Positions 10,036-20,697 of a stretch of 64,000 nucleotides of DNA are shown in pieces. The notes below the pieces were generated by a model. That model did not search any database, was not told the origin of the DNA, and saw nothing but the letters and a program-made list of their open reading frames with translations. The stretch spans positions 62,001 to 126,000 of the forward strand of contig VWND01000095.1 in NCBI GenBank assembly GCA_009599575.1, given 5' to 3'. Both the position numbers and the translations under genes were made by a program. This DNA is from Blumeriella jaapii. Its lineage: Eukaryota > Ascomycota > Leotiomycetes > Helotiales > Drepanopezizaceae. Each line of letters starts with the position of its first letter. Within the stretch, counting starts at the first letter, position 1.

Positions 10036-13000
10036 TTAATCAAAACCGAACTTTTTAACTCCACACTTCTTCGGTTTTCTAACCCGTTTTTGGCCTTTTT
10101 GCTGTTGGCTCCTGCGAAAAAATAGCGTTTCGCTTATCGTTAAATTATTTTATTTATTCTGCTCTTTTGAAAAATAGTTCGATAAAATGTTAATCGAGGT
10201 ATCGTTTAAATCTACGAACGTTCTGATAACTTTCTCGTCGATAATATTATTAAGCGTCGCAGCGACGAATGCTTTCTACGATTTTTCTTCGTAAATAATA
10301 GATTCCAGCTTTTAAACGTAGTTTTATGCTTTGCAAAAAGCGCTGAAAAGTCTTATATTAAAATCGTAGAAGTAATCGATTAATTCGTCGTAATTAAAAC
10401 CGATTAACGCTTTTGCTTCGCGTAAAACTAATAGGTCGGATTACGGTTGTTTATCGACGAATACTTTTAAAAAAGTTCCGAAGCTTATAAAAAAAACTAT
10501 TCCACGGAATAGTTCGGAAATAGTCGTTTGCAATCGAAACCACCGAAAATACTGTAATTGCTCCCGCCGCAATATAAATAATATCAGATTATTTATCGGA
10601 TTATCGTTTTCGAAATAGTTTTTATATTTTTGCGCCGTATAATTATTCGAATAAACCAGTATTGCGCCGTCGGTTTTTTAGGTTCTGAATTTAACGAAAA
10701 CCTTTTGCTTAATCGAAAAGCTGACAAAAGTTATTTTATTTTTTATTTCGTAGTTTTCGGTTTCGTAATCCGATAAAATAGCCAAAGCCACCGTTTTAAA
10801 CGCGCTGAAATACAAGGAAGCTAGACTTTTTTAAATAGTTTTAATTAACTTGGCGTCGTAGTATAATTGCAAATAAGCTTCGATCATTTCCGAATTGTAT
10901 GCGAAAGCAAACAAAACATGGTAATCGAAAATGGCGTCGGTAAGGTTTTCGATCCTTTCCTTTTTTTAAAGATCGGCGATATCGAATTTTGTAATTATAA
11001 TGCGGTCGGGACCAGCGAAGCTTAAAGCGATCGGAACGTCAAAATAAACTACAAGGCGGCAGTTTTCGAAGTTCCGAATAATCAAAACAGCGAAATAAAA
11101 GCCGAGGTGTATTCTGAAAGCTTATTAAATAAAACTGTAAAATATATTAGCGAAAAAAGCTATAAATGCTCCTTAGGTTTTGACCAATCGAAAATAGTAT
11201 TTGTACATAGCTATCTTTTTTTTTATAAAATACAGCAGTGGCTTGTTTTTTCCGTTATGAAATTCTACGTAATTAACGAATTCGCAGCTTAGTTCAAATA
11301 AACTTTAAAGTATTTTTTCGATCGAAAAGCTAAAAAAGTCGGCTTTTGGAAATACTCGTTATTTTCATTTTTCCACGTTTTAATCGAGTTTTATAATCGC
11401 GCTGAAAGCCTTAGGGTTTGCTTTGAAATTTGCGTAGCCCAAATAAACTTTAGCACGCGCTTAGATAATTTTCGTAATTTTTCGTCGAAATATAAATTGA
11501 TTATTAAAATTAATTTCGAACACGTCGTAATCCGAATTTTTAATAGCAGCGAATCGATTAGCGAAGCCGATAACGTTAATTCCTTTTGTAATTAAATCGC
11601 AATACGCCGCGTAACAGCGTATATAAAAATAGTAAAATTTGCCGTTTTTTTTAGCGTTAACGTTATTCGTAAAAACGAAATTAAAAAATCGAAGTTTTTC
11701 AGCGAAGAAAAGCTCGAATAAAAACGGATTACCGTTTTCAAAAGTTTTTTTTATTTGTTTTAACGTATTATATTTGTAATCTTCCGAAAAAAATTTAATT
11801 TAATTTTCGTTCGAAACAAAAAAAAAAAAATTAACGGATTTATTTGATTTTTATATAAAAGTATCGAAATAAAATTTTTAAATCGTTTCGTCGTCGAAAG
11901 CGAAAGTTTTAAACAAAATAATTTAATTTTATATTTTTTGTATAATTTTTTTCGCGATAACTTCGATATTTTTTTCCAAATCTTTTCGGTCGAATCGCGT
12001 AATAATCGAAATTTTAAATGTTTTTATTAAAATCTAAAATATTAACGGTTCGACGTTTTTAAACGCAGCAAGCGTTTTTGATATTTGCGTATTTAGTTTC
12101 GAAAAGTCAAATTCAGAATCGTTTGAATTTTTTTTTTCGGAATACTAAAATCTTTTAAATTTGATTCTGTAAAATCGTCGCGTTTTTTATTAACTGGCTT
12201 AAAACTTATAATTCGGCGTTGATTTCCGGCTGTTTTTACTCGCGGTGCCTTTTTTGCTAGCGACGCGAATGGTTTTTTCTTCCGAATAAAAAGAGTTTCG
12301 GAAATATCGGCGCGCTTTTTTACGTTTTTTGTTTTTATTTCTTCCGGAATTGTATCTATAAATATAATAAATTTCTTATATTCGAATAAGCGATTGTTTG
12401 TTATTACGCTTTTAATTTCGTTTTCGGACTCGTTTTCGATAATTAAAAGTAAAAGTCGTCGAATTGTTTTAGCTGTCCTAAAAGTATTAATTGCTATTGC
12501 GTATATTTTTTCGAATTAAACGAAAATAATATTAGCTTTTTCGTTTTTTTCGTCGTCGTAAATTTAAAGCGTCGAAATAGCGTCGTTTTTTTCGTTCGGT
12601 ATAAAAATACCGCATTTAGCGACGCTTAATTTTTTGCTTTAAAAAAAAATCAGATTTAAGGTTTCGCAGCCGACTAAAACTCCTTCTGGCGACTGTATAG
12701 CGTCGTCGATCAATTTGCAAACAATTGTAAAAAAGCCTATGAATCTGCGGGCTTTTGGATTGTTAGCTTTCAGGGCTTGCGTTTTAAAAATATAAACGTT
12801 TAATACCCAAACTTTTTTTTTTATAAAAGTAATAGTTTCGAAAAAGCGAGCGAAATGCCGAAATAAAATAATACCGGTGATTTGCTAAAAACGTATTTTT
12901 AAATATTTTTTCTTCGCTGATTTGACAAAAAACGCAAAACCCGGTCTGTCACCTTTTTTTTATTATTTCGAGCTTTTTTTGCTTCGGCGAAAGCTTTTGA

Positions 13001-13330
13001 AACGTTGTCGTAATTTAGCAGAAATTTGTCGTAATTAAAACTTTTACGAACGAATTCAGTTTTAACGAAATCTTCGTAATCGAATAAAAATTCGTTAACG
13101 TTTTTAATTATTATATCGAATTGTTTTATAAATATTTTTACGAAAGCTGCTTATTAATCTGGGATGGCGGTATTATATATTTGCTTAAACTCGGAAAAAT
13201 TGCGTATAATAGTTCCGTTCCAAAATAAATTAAAAATAAATTTGCTAAATTTGGCAACGCCTTGCTTAGGGAACGATATAATATCGATAAATTTGTTAAT
13301 TAAAAAAATATATTATATTTATTAAAAAAT
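10036..13330 (-). pseudogene. C2 accessory 3' ORF of unknown function
   Basis: A long - strand frame between pol and the 3' LTR, about 1,100 codons once stops and a few frameshifts are ignored. Recognisable runs: SKFIFNLFWNGTIIRNFSEF (near 13200), NPKARRFIGFFTIVCKLIDD (near 12710), IRRLLLLIIENESENEIKS (near 12430), KKRADISET, a basic stretch ending KPVNKKRDDFTES (near 12200), and at the end SQQQKGQKRVRKPKKCG (near 10090). A poly-A run near 12820 marks a frameshift. The start is not fixed. No domain recognised and no transmembrane pattern typical of env. The same text survives in C1 and C3. It could be a second structural or accessory protein. Confidence 0.6.
12238..12270 (-). repeat. 33-bp palindromic cassette, C2 copy 1 (3' ORF)
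   Basis: ACTCGCGGTGCC, 9-base loop TTTTTTGCT, then AGCGACGCGAAT. On the coding strand it reads FASLAKKAPR in frame with the 3' ORF. Equivalent copies at 27818-27850 (C3) and 39186-39218 (C1). Confidence 0.82.
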
Positions 13331-13880
13331 AGCTAGAAAAAAGTACGGGGATTATAAAATATTTGTATTTAAAAGTTACGAAAATCCGTATGCTATTCTT
13401 CTAATAAATTATAGCTGTTTAAACAAGTACCCGTTCAAAACAACGAAAAAAGTAAACAGTGCAGAAAATAGCAAATAATAAAATGCATAAAAAATAGTTT
13501 TCGTAAAATGTGCGAGCAATATAAATATATTAAATATGCGATTCAAATATATACAAAGCTTTTATTTTAGTAAACAAAAGTATAATTAAACAAAGAAAAA
13601 TATAGTAAATATCTTAAACAATATAAAAAAAGATTTTAAAAATAAATAATATATATAAAACAGAATAATTAAATTGTATACAAATAAAGCAAAACAAAAA
13701 CAATAAAGCAGTATATAATAAAAAAAAAAATAATAAATAATAAAAACAATAAAACAATTAATAAACAATTTTATATATATTTTTCTTTTTTTCGGTTATA
13801 AATGGAATCACGATTTGAATTATGCTTTCAGCAGCGGAATTATCGTTCGGTTGTTTTCAAACTTTTCCAAGGGTTTTTTT
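13331..13880. other. C2 AT-rich spacer between pol and the 3' ORF
   Basis: Almost pure A/T with long A runs on the + strand, no coding frame. A hydrophobic 60-codon ORF on the - strand (13586-13768) is low-complexity TTT/TAT translation. It may hold a promoter or splice site for the downstream ORF, but no motif supports this. The spacer recurs in C3 and C1. Confidence 0.6.
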
Positions 13881-15200
13881 TTTTTTAAGAATATAATCGC
13901 TCTAATCGAAGTCGTCGTCGGAATCGCTGAAATCGGAATCGCTATCTGATTTAAAATCCAAAAAATAAACTTGCTGATTCCTTTTGTAAAATCGCTTTAA
14001 CCGATTGGCGGCGAACGTTCCTTTTAATTTTATTTTATCGAATTTCGTAAGCTTGTAATAACTTTTATCCAATTCGGCCTCGCATATTTCGTAAGGTCCG
14101 AACCATCTATAATCAAGCTTAATATCGGCCGATTTGTCGATAGCGCGCTGAACGTCGTAAATTAAAACTAAATCTCTTTTTCTGATTAGCGTTTTTTTAA
14201 AACCTTAATTCTATTTCAAACTTTTTTAATTGCTTTTTTATATTTTTTTTTTTTTAGAATCATTTTTTTTATATTTATATCGCGGTAATTTAGCTGTTTA
14301 AATCTTATTGCTAATAAATCAGCTTTCGTTTTTATTTTAATTACGTTATAAAACCTTTATACAAATCATTTTGTTTTCAAAAGCAATCGAGCGTTTTTGT
14401 CGTATTAAATAAAAAATAAAATTATTTCAATAAAAGCGTATATATATATACGCATAGCAAAAAGCATTTCCGAAAATTTCCGCGACCAACGCTTATAGCC
14501 CTTTCGAGTGGCTTTTAAAAAGCCGTTAAAAATATCCCTATGACTTCGTTCCACGGATCCGTTGCTTTTCGAATTATAGGCTGAGATTTAAATACGCTGA
14601 ATTCCGTATTTTTTTGTAAAAGTCTTAACAACGCCTTTGTTTTCGAATTTATTATCGACGTTTAATTTGCTAAACAAACCGTATCGACAAACAACGTTTT
14701 TTTAAAAAAAGGTCGCTATAACTTCGGAAATAGCGTTTCGGAAAAGTCGCTTTTCAGGCTATTTAAATAAATCGTTAATAACGAATACGAAATATATATA
14801 ACCGCGATCGGTAATTAGCACGCGTATAACGTCGAAGTTGATTTTTTCTTATATTCCAGAAAACCACGTCGAATATAATAGATTTTCTTTTCGGCCAGGT
14901 TTTCGTTTTTAATAAAAAATGCAATTTTTAACGAAAGCTTTGCAATCTTCGAAGTATTTTCTTTATCAAAAATCGTTTTTAATTCGGTGATAAGTAGCTT
15001 TAGCTTCTTTATAAAACACTTTTTCGTAAACTTCTTTTATAACTTAAAATTTATCGATTTTGTTATTTACTACTAAGCGTTTTTAATATATATTATTTTT
15101 TATTTTATACAGCTTTCTGTCGGCCAAAGTATAATCGAAAGCCTGGTTTTTAAATAACTTAAACTAATAGTTTAATACGCTAAATGATTTGAATAAAATG
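13881..15200 (-). pseudogene. C2 pol: integrase with GPY/F module and acidic tail
   Basis: The - strand reads VINDLFK (first catalytic Asp region, near 14780), RYGLFSKLNVDNKFENKGVV (second Asp, near 14650), then NGSVERSH with the catalytic Glu near 14546, and FSEMLFAM. YRWFGPYEI at 14083-14113 is the GPY/F motif. Then FAANRLKRFYKR, and an acidic end rich in S and D (DSDSDFSDSDDDFD, near 13900-13950). The triad is largely readable but stops abound. No chromodomain follows. Confidence 0.8.
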
Positions 15201-15305
15201 ATTAAATAATATACGATTAAATAAAAATCGTCGGTCTCGTAGTTATCGATTAAAAATTTATTTTCGTCGCTAATCGGCTTATTCCGATCGTTTTCGGTCA
15301 AATCC

Positions 15306-15338
15306 ATTCGCGGTGCCAGCCGAAATAGTAACGCGAAT
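15306..15338 (-). repeat. 33-bp palindromic cassette, C2 copy 2
   Basis: ATTCGCGGTGCC, loop AGCCGAAAT, AGTAACGCGAAT. Separated by 30 bp from copy 3. The coding strand reads FALLFRLAPR. Confidence 0.87.
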
Positions 15339-15368
15339 GTTTTTTCGGCCCGAAAATTAGTGTTTTTT

Positions 15369-15401
15369 ATTCGCGGTGCCAGCCGAAATAGCAACGCGAA
15401 T
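15369..15401 (-). repeat. 33-bp palindromic cassette, C2 copy 3
   Basis: ATTCGCGGTGCC, loop AGCCGAAAT, AGCAACGCGAAT; differs from copy 2 by one base. Same reading frame as copy 2. Confidence 0.87.
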
Positions 15402-15440
15402 GGTTTTGGCTTTATAAAACCCAAAGCGCAAATAGCGAAG

Positions 15441-16960
15441 CAGCCGATTTCGTTAATAATTTATTCGTTAATATTTTATTCGCTTTGTTTAGCAAAATCA
15501 AACGGATAAAAGCGTTTTCGTTTAAAAAGGCCGTCTGCCGCTGTATTAATTATCTTTTTGATATATCTGATTTCGAAGTTTATAAATCGCATCCAAGCTA
15601 TTTAATTAATAACGAACGCTTTTGATAAGTTACTGGCTTTTTTATTTAATTAATCGACAAGGATTTTTGCGTCTGTTTCCAAAATGAAATATACGCCGTA
15701 CAATTCGCTTTTTATTTTTTTTATTGTTTTAAAAACGCTTTGATATTTTCGTTTGGTAGTATCGTAGCGTGCTTTCGCGAAAAACCATAAGCCGCTTTCG
15801 AATCGTAAAAAGTGTCGTTTTTTGTTTTTATCGATTTATTATAATATAATTCCTTAACCGAAAATATTAGCGTCGATAATTAAAATAATTTTTTTTGCGT
15901 TTGGGCTATAATCGATCCGCATAAGCGATAAAGCCGATAAAAGGTCGTTTTTAAGAATTTCCATAGTTTTGTTTTATTTTTCTTTTTAAACGAAATCGAT
16001 TTTTTTTTTTATCGTAGCGTAAATAAATGCGGCCTTTTAAAAAAAGTTTTTAATCCAATTGCGATAGTAAATCATAACGCTAATAAAAGCTTTAATTTCG
16101 GTAATATTTTCATATTTTTCCTATTCGCAAATCTTTTCAATTTTCTTTCGTTAAAAATAGCGGCCAGCGCTGTCAGTTATATAACCAACGATATTTATTT
16201 CGGATATATAAAATTTTAATCGAAGGCTAATAATAATTTTGGCTTTTTCGAAGCAAATCATAATTTTGTCGATATTTTAAATATATTTTATTATATAACG
16301 TCGAATTTCAAAAAAGATTTTTTTATTATTATAATATAATTTAAAGTCTTTTACTTCGACGTCGTTAACGTAAAGCAAAGCAATATCGGAAATGCAAATT
16401 ATAAAAACCTTGTATACGATTTTCACGAATTAAACGATTAAATTAATAATTCCCATAAATATTTTCGTTATACGTAATAAACCGATTGAAATTTAAATTG
16501 CTATTATATTTCGAAATCGTAAGTTAAATACTAAATAATCGTAGCCGGAAAACAGATCGAAAAAGAAAGCGATCGTTAATCTTGCGAATTCGTTTAAAAA
16601 TTAATCGACGTTAAATAATACGTTAGCGTTTCGTATCGTTATTTTGTTTATTTCGATAATTGCGGTAATAAATCTGTAAATGCCTTTTTTTTTTTTCGCA
16701 ACGATAAACCATTTGTTTTTGTATAGGCCGTAGCAAAACTCGAAAATCCTTTGTTTAATTCGCTTTTTCAGCATTTCGATTATTTTATCCTGGAAAGCTT
16801 TAAAAACTGAAAAAGTTTTTTTTTGCCAAGCTTCGTAAAACACGGTTTTGATATCGATATAAAGCGTAACGTTAAAGCTAAATTAGCCCATTTCGGTAAA
16901 ATCGAAAGCCATAGCTTTTTTTCGGTTGCGTAAGACTTCGTATAAAACTTTTTTTTTTTT
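15441..16960 (-). pseudogene. C2 pol: reverse transcriptase and RNase H
   Basis: Open stretch 16601-16843 reads EAWQKKTFSVFKAFQDKII, IFEFCYGLYKNKWFIVAKKK and YRFITAIIEINKITIRNANV, the N-terminal RT blocks of a well-spread fungal gypsy clade. The catalytic box at 16361-16372 reads YVND followed by VEVKDF (aspartate lost). RNase H shows IIDANIFG near 15850-15890, with a nearby ESGLWFFAKA-like stretch. Stops throughout. Confidence 0.83.
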
Positions 16961-17315
16961 TGGCAGAAATTAAATTCCGATTGCTAAATTATTAAATCGT
17001 TTTTTTATAAATCGATTGCCAAATAATAAGCTGGAAAATCGGCCGGTGATAAATCCTTCGAACTCGCTAATAACTAATTGAAATAATTTTATTATTTTAT
17101 TTTTTTTAAACCAATCGTTTATTTTTCCAAAGATATTTCCATCGGATTCGCTAAAATTCACAAGTCGTATTTTATCAGTTTTGCGCTTATAAAAAGTGCT
17201 GATATTAATATAAAAAGATAAAATATATAAGTCGGGTTTATTTAATACGAAAACGAAATCTTCGGAACTTTTATTTCCGAATTAATAACTAAAAATATTA
17301 ATATTGGCCAATTTT

Positions 17316-17348
17316 ATTCGCGGTGCCATTTCGATTGATAACGCGAAT
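17316..17348 (-). repeat. 33-bp palindromic cassette, C2 copy 4
   Basis: ATTCGCGGTGCC, loop ATTTCGATT, GATAACGCGAAT. The coding strand reads FALSIEMAPR in the protease-RT linker. Equivalent copies at 32893-32925 and 44273-44305. Confidence 0.85.
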
Positions 17349-17379
17349 GCTTTTGACTAAATATTTTCTAAGTTTTATT

Positions 17380-18366
17380 ATAACCCAGCGTTTGTTTTAA
17401 AACCAAAGCCGGCTATTCGTTTCCCGATAAAACGTCGATTAGAAAAACCTTATCGCCGGCGACGGTGATTTAATTTTAAAAAAATCGGTTCCAGTTTCAG
17501 AAAAAAGCTTTTATTTGGCCGTTCTCGATATATTTAAAACTGACGAAATTTTCCAAGATCCAAAGCATTTTAAAAATAATAAAATAAAAATATTTTTTTA
17601 TTACCAAAAAGTTTTTATAAATAATAATATTTTCAACGTCGACTTTTATATTTCGTATAATTCCATTAAATTTAATAATATTTTTATTAACGATAATATA
17701 AATTATTCGCTTATTAATAATAATCGGGACACTATTGGCTTCGGCTGTTTTCTGGTCTATGCAATTAACTTCGGCTCTATTATCGAATAGAACGAGGGCT
17801 GTCGTGCTTTTCTTAAGCATTATTTTTATTTTTGGCGCTTTTATAATCGTATAAGGGCAGTTTCGTCGTTTTGACTTTTGGGTTTTTATAGCAAAAACCA
17901 AAAAGCTGATTTTTTCCGAAGATTCCTTCCTATCGGCTAAATTAACTGCGGTATTGTAAATTTCTTTCTGATTTTTTTCCAATTCAAAATCGTTTTTTTC
18001 TCGAATAATTTTAACTTTTTCGTTTTTTTTTAATACAGAAATTTGTTTGTTAATAACTTTGTCGAATCTTTCTTTTGTATTAAATAAATCGCTAAATTTT
18101 AATTTAATTTTCTGTTTTATAATTCTTTTAATAGCTTCGTCGACTGTTTCGGAACTGATATATTTATCGATCCATTTCTCGCTTCGCATTAGTAAAAAGC
18201 GCTTAGAAACTGATACTTTTTGAATGATTTGAACCGGAATATCGGTGTCGATATTTTTTATATCGTCGTCAATTTTTTCTATTATAAACGTTTTTTTAAT
18301 AGTTTTATCGGTTCCTTTTCGAATTCCAAAATCTTTTTCTTTCTCGATTCTGACGCTTTTTTTCAC
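17380..18366 (-). pseudogene. C2 gag-pol junction and aspartic protease (289 codons open)
   Basis: The longest open frame of the window (17497-18366). The N-terminal half is charged (KSVRIEKEKDFGIRKGTDK, many KEK and EKN runs). The protease follows: NCPYTIIKAPKIKIMLKKS, TTALVLFDNRAEVNCIDQKT near 17780, where the active site D-S/T-G-A has become D-N-R-A, and later KFNGII and IIYKNFLVIKKYF. Absence of stops here is by chance, since the active site is destroyed. Upstream the frame runs on into gag without a stop boundary. Confidence 0.83.
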
Positions 18367-19953
18367 ACCAGTCGGTTTAGCGAATAAAACAGAAACACTT
18401 TGCTTCCTTATAATTCGCTGGCTTAATTATGCAGCCATAATATCTACAAATGCGATACTTATATTAGAAATATATATATTTATCCTTTATCCATATACTT
18501 AAACTCTATTTACATTTAAAATAAAGGTTTTTTCTTTAATTAGCACGCCTTCGGGAATATTTTTTTTTTTACCAGTGAAAATCGTCTTCGCATTTTTTCT
18601 GTTTTCCAAACAATCGTTCTATTCCGTACCTCTTATTTTCAAGCGAATAGTGTTCAACCAGCTTTGGTTTTTAGTTTTATTAAAAAGACTTATTTCTGCT
18701 TCCGTCGGTCCGAAGCAAATCGCTCCATATTTATTAATATAACAGACACTATTATTCATACAGAAATTGAATATTTTACATTTTAAGCGAATATAAAGTT
18801 TTTCGCAGTGAATTTCTTTGTTATTACAAAATCCATATTTAAGGCCACGAAATCTGTTTTAATAATTACTTCTACCATTTTAATAGCCGCGATTCTGGTT
18901 TCCGCGTTGATTTCCTTTTTTTTTCTGATAATCGTTATTATAATTAATATTTCGCTAATCTTAATCGCTAATACGAAAAGATTGCCATTGGACAGCTATT
19001 ACTTTTACGATAGCTTGGCGAAATTAATCGCTTCGCGCATTTTGCGAAAAGTAATTATTATAAAAGTTATTTTAATCGTTCTTATCGTCCGAATTAACGT
19101 AGAAGAGTTTTTTCTGCTGTTGCATAAAACCTTCGATTTTGCTCTGAAATTTTTGAATTTTAATATCGGTAAATTTTAATACGAAAATTTCGATATTTTT
19201 ATCAAGTTTTTTCAAGCTAATAAGTTTTGCAAAACGATTAAATAATATAATAACTAATTGTTTTTTAGCGATTTCGGTAATTTTTAATAGCTGGGCATAT
19301 TTCTGCATTAAAGCTTCTACGTTTTTTTTATAAATGGGAAATAAAAATTTCTTTTGATTTATGGTTTTAATAATACGTTCGCTCTGGTTTTATTTAAAAA
19401 CGAATTCTACAAATTTGAAATATTAATCGAAGGTTTCAGGGTTTTGCTTATTAACCTTAAGATATTTAATAATCTTATTGCGAATGCTAATTAAAAAGCC
19501 AAGTAAAAACAATTTTTTTTGTTTAATTTCGCTTAAAACTTTTTTATTAACGAAAACGTCAGAAACTTTCGTATAAATACGATAATAAGCCTTAAGTTTT
19601 TTAGCTTAGCGAATTATTATAATAAACTGTTTAAAAAAAGCGATAATATCGCGGATTTGCTAGCGATCGTAGTCTCGGAATTCCGATTTCAAGATTTTAA
19701 CTAACTTACGCCAATTTCGAGCCCTAATAGCCTTCCATTTATTTATCGATTTAATAATATCTTTAATAATTAGGTTATAATAACGAAAGAGTTTATCGAA
19801 CATTTTAATTTTTAAAACTCCGAAATCCTTACAGGTTTTTTTATATTTCTTAATGAAATCGATAACGTTGGCGCCACTAAATAAAAATGCACCAAAAAAG
19901 CCAGGAAAAAGCATGCGGCCTCGCATAAAAAAACGAAAAGCGTCGTTGTCCAT
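18367..19953 (-). pseudogene. C2 gag
   Basis: Starts at ATG 19951-19953 (MDNDAFRFFMRGRMLFPGFF); the first 97 codons are open to 19660 and contain DFIKKYKKTCKDFGV and IKSINKWKAIRARNWRKLV, then SEFRDYDR. This matches capsid-type gag helices. A later stretch (19072-19308) reads QKYAQLLKITEIAKKQLVII. Start codon ATG is ATA in C1, C3 and C4. + strand hydrophobic ORFs such as 18808-19179 are antisense shadows. Confidence 0.78.
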
Positions 19954-20679
19954 AGTATTAGCGAAAATGTTAGTAGGATTTGAATTAAACGAATAAGTGT
20001 TTTCTAAAATTGCAAATTAAAAGTTTTTAATATAAAAGAAATCGTTTTCAATAAAAAAGCTATTAAAAAAGTTTTTGTGTTTTTTGAAAAAATTAAATAA
20101 AATAAAATTGCGTCCAAATATTTGGATAGCGTATTAAAAAACTTATTTTTTGATAAGTTAATTGGATTGATATAATATTACTATATAATCCACGGTTTCG
20201 ATATTCCGTAGCTCAGATTAATACACGTACAGCCATTTTCTTATTATTTTTAATAAAAAGCCGCAAATTATAATTGCCACAATTATAAAGCGTAAAATCA
20301 AAAGGTTAAATTTTCGCCAGGCGTTTAATCAAAAAAGATTTAGTTTAGAAGGGCCGAGCGCAGCGGTCGAAGCGCACGAATTAATATTCGATTTGTTATT
20401 TTTAAACAAAAAAGCGATTTTCGAATTTTAAACTTCGCACGATATAAAATTGCCTGACCGTAATTTTAAACGTTTCTGAAATATATTGCATTTTTGTAAT
20501 CCAATAACTGTGCGCAAAATAAGGGAAGCTATTAAGGGTTTTTTATATAATGCAGCTACGAATAACATTATATAAAAGATCTTTTAAGCCGTAGTAGCGA
20601 AATATCGAAATCGACCTTAACTGTGAATTTAAGAAATGCATCGGCGAGTGTATAAAAACGAAACACCGAAATTTGAATC
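19954..20679 (-). other. C2 5' leader
   Basis: Non-coding stretch between primer site and gag, about 725 bp, conserved in C1, C3 and C4. It holds GC-richer islands (GGCCGAGCGCAGCGGTCGAAG type near 20350) that probably mark structured RNA, possibly the packaging signal. No ORF shared by the copies. Confidence 0.6.
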
Positions 20680-20697
20680 CTTGCGTAAGTTACCAAA
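20673..20697 (-). other. C2 primer-binding site
   Basis: On the element strand, 2 bases after the LTR: TGGTAACTTACGCAAGGATT. Comparison of the four C copies suggests TGGTRACTTACGCAGGGATTC, which looks like the complement of a tRNA 3' end (CCA, acceptor stem, part of the T arm). The exact tRNA is not identified and one spacing base does not fit a standard acceptor stem. Confidence 0.5.

Larger units (their letters stand above)
15201..15440 (-). pseudogene. C2 pol linker between RNase H and integrase, with two cassettes
   Basis: Part of an 86-codon open stretch (15164-15424). The peptide FALLFRLAPR occurs twice, 21 codons apart, each encoded by a 33-bp palindromic cassette. The rest is not a recognised domain. 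Confidence 0.7.

Noticed and set aside
13586..13768. Small hydrophobic ORF, also at 29167-29361, as a possible membrane peptide
   Set aside because: Low-complexity translation of the AT-only spacer with no conservation beyond base composition.
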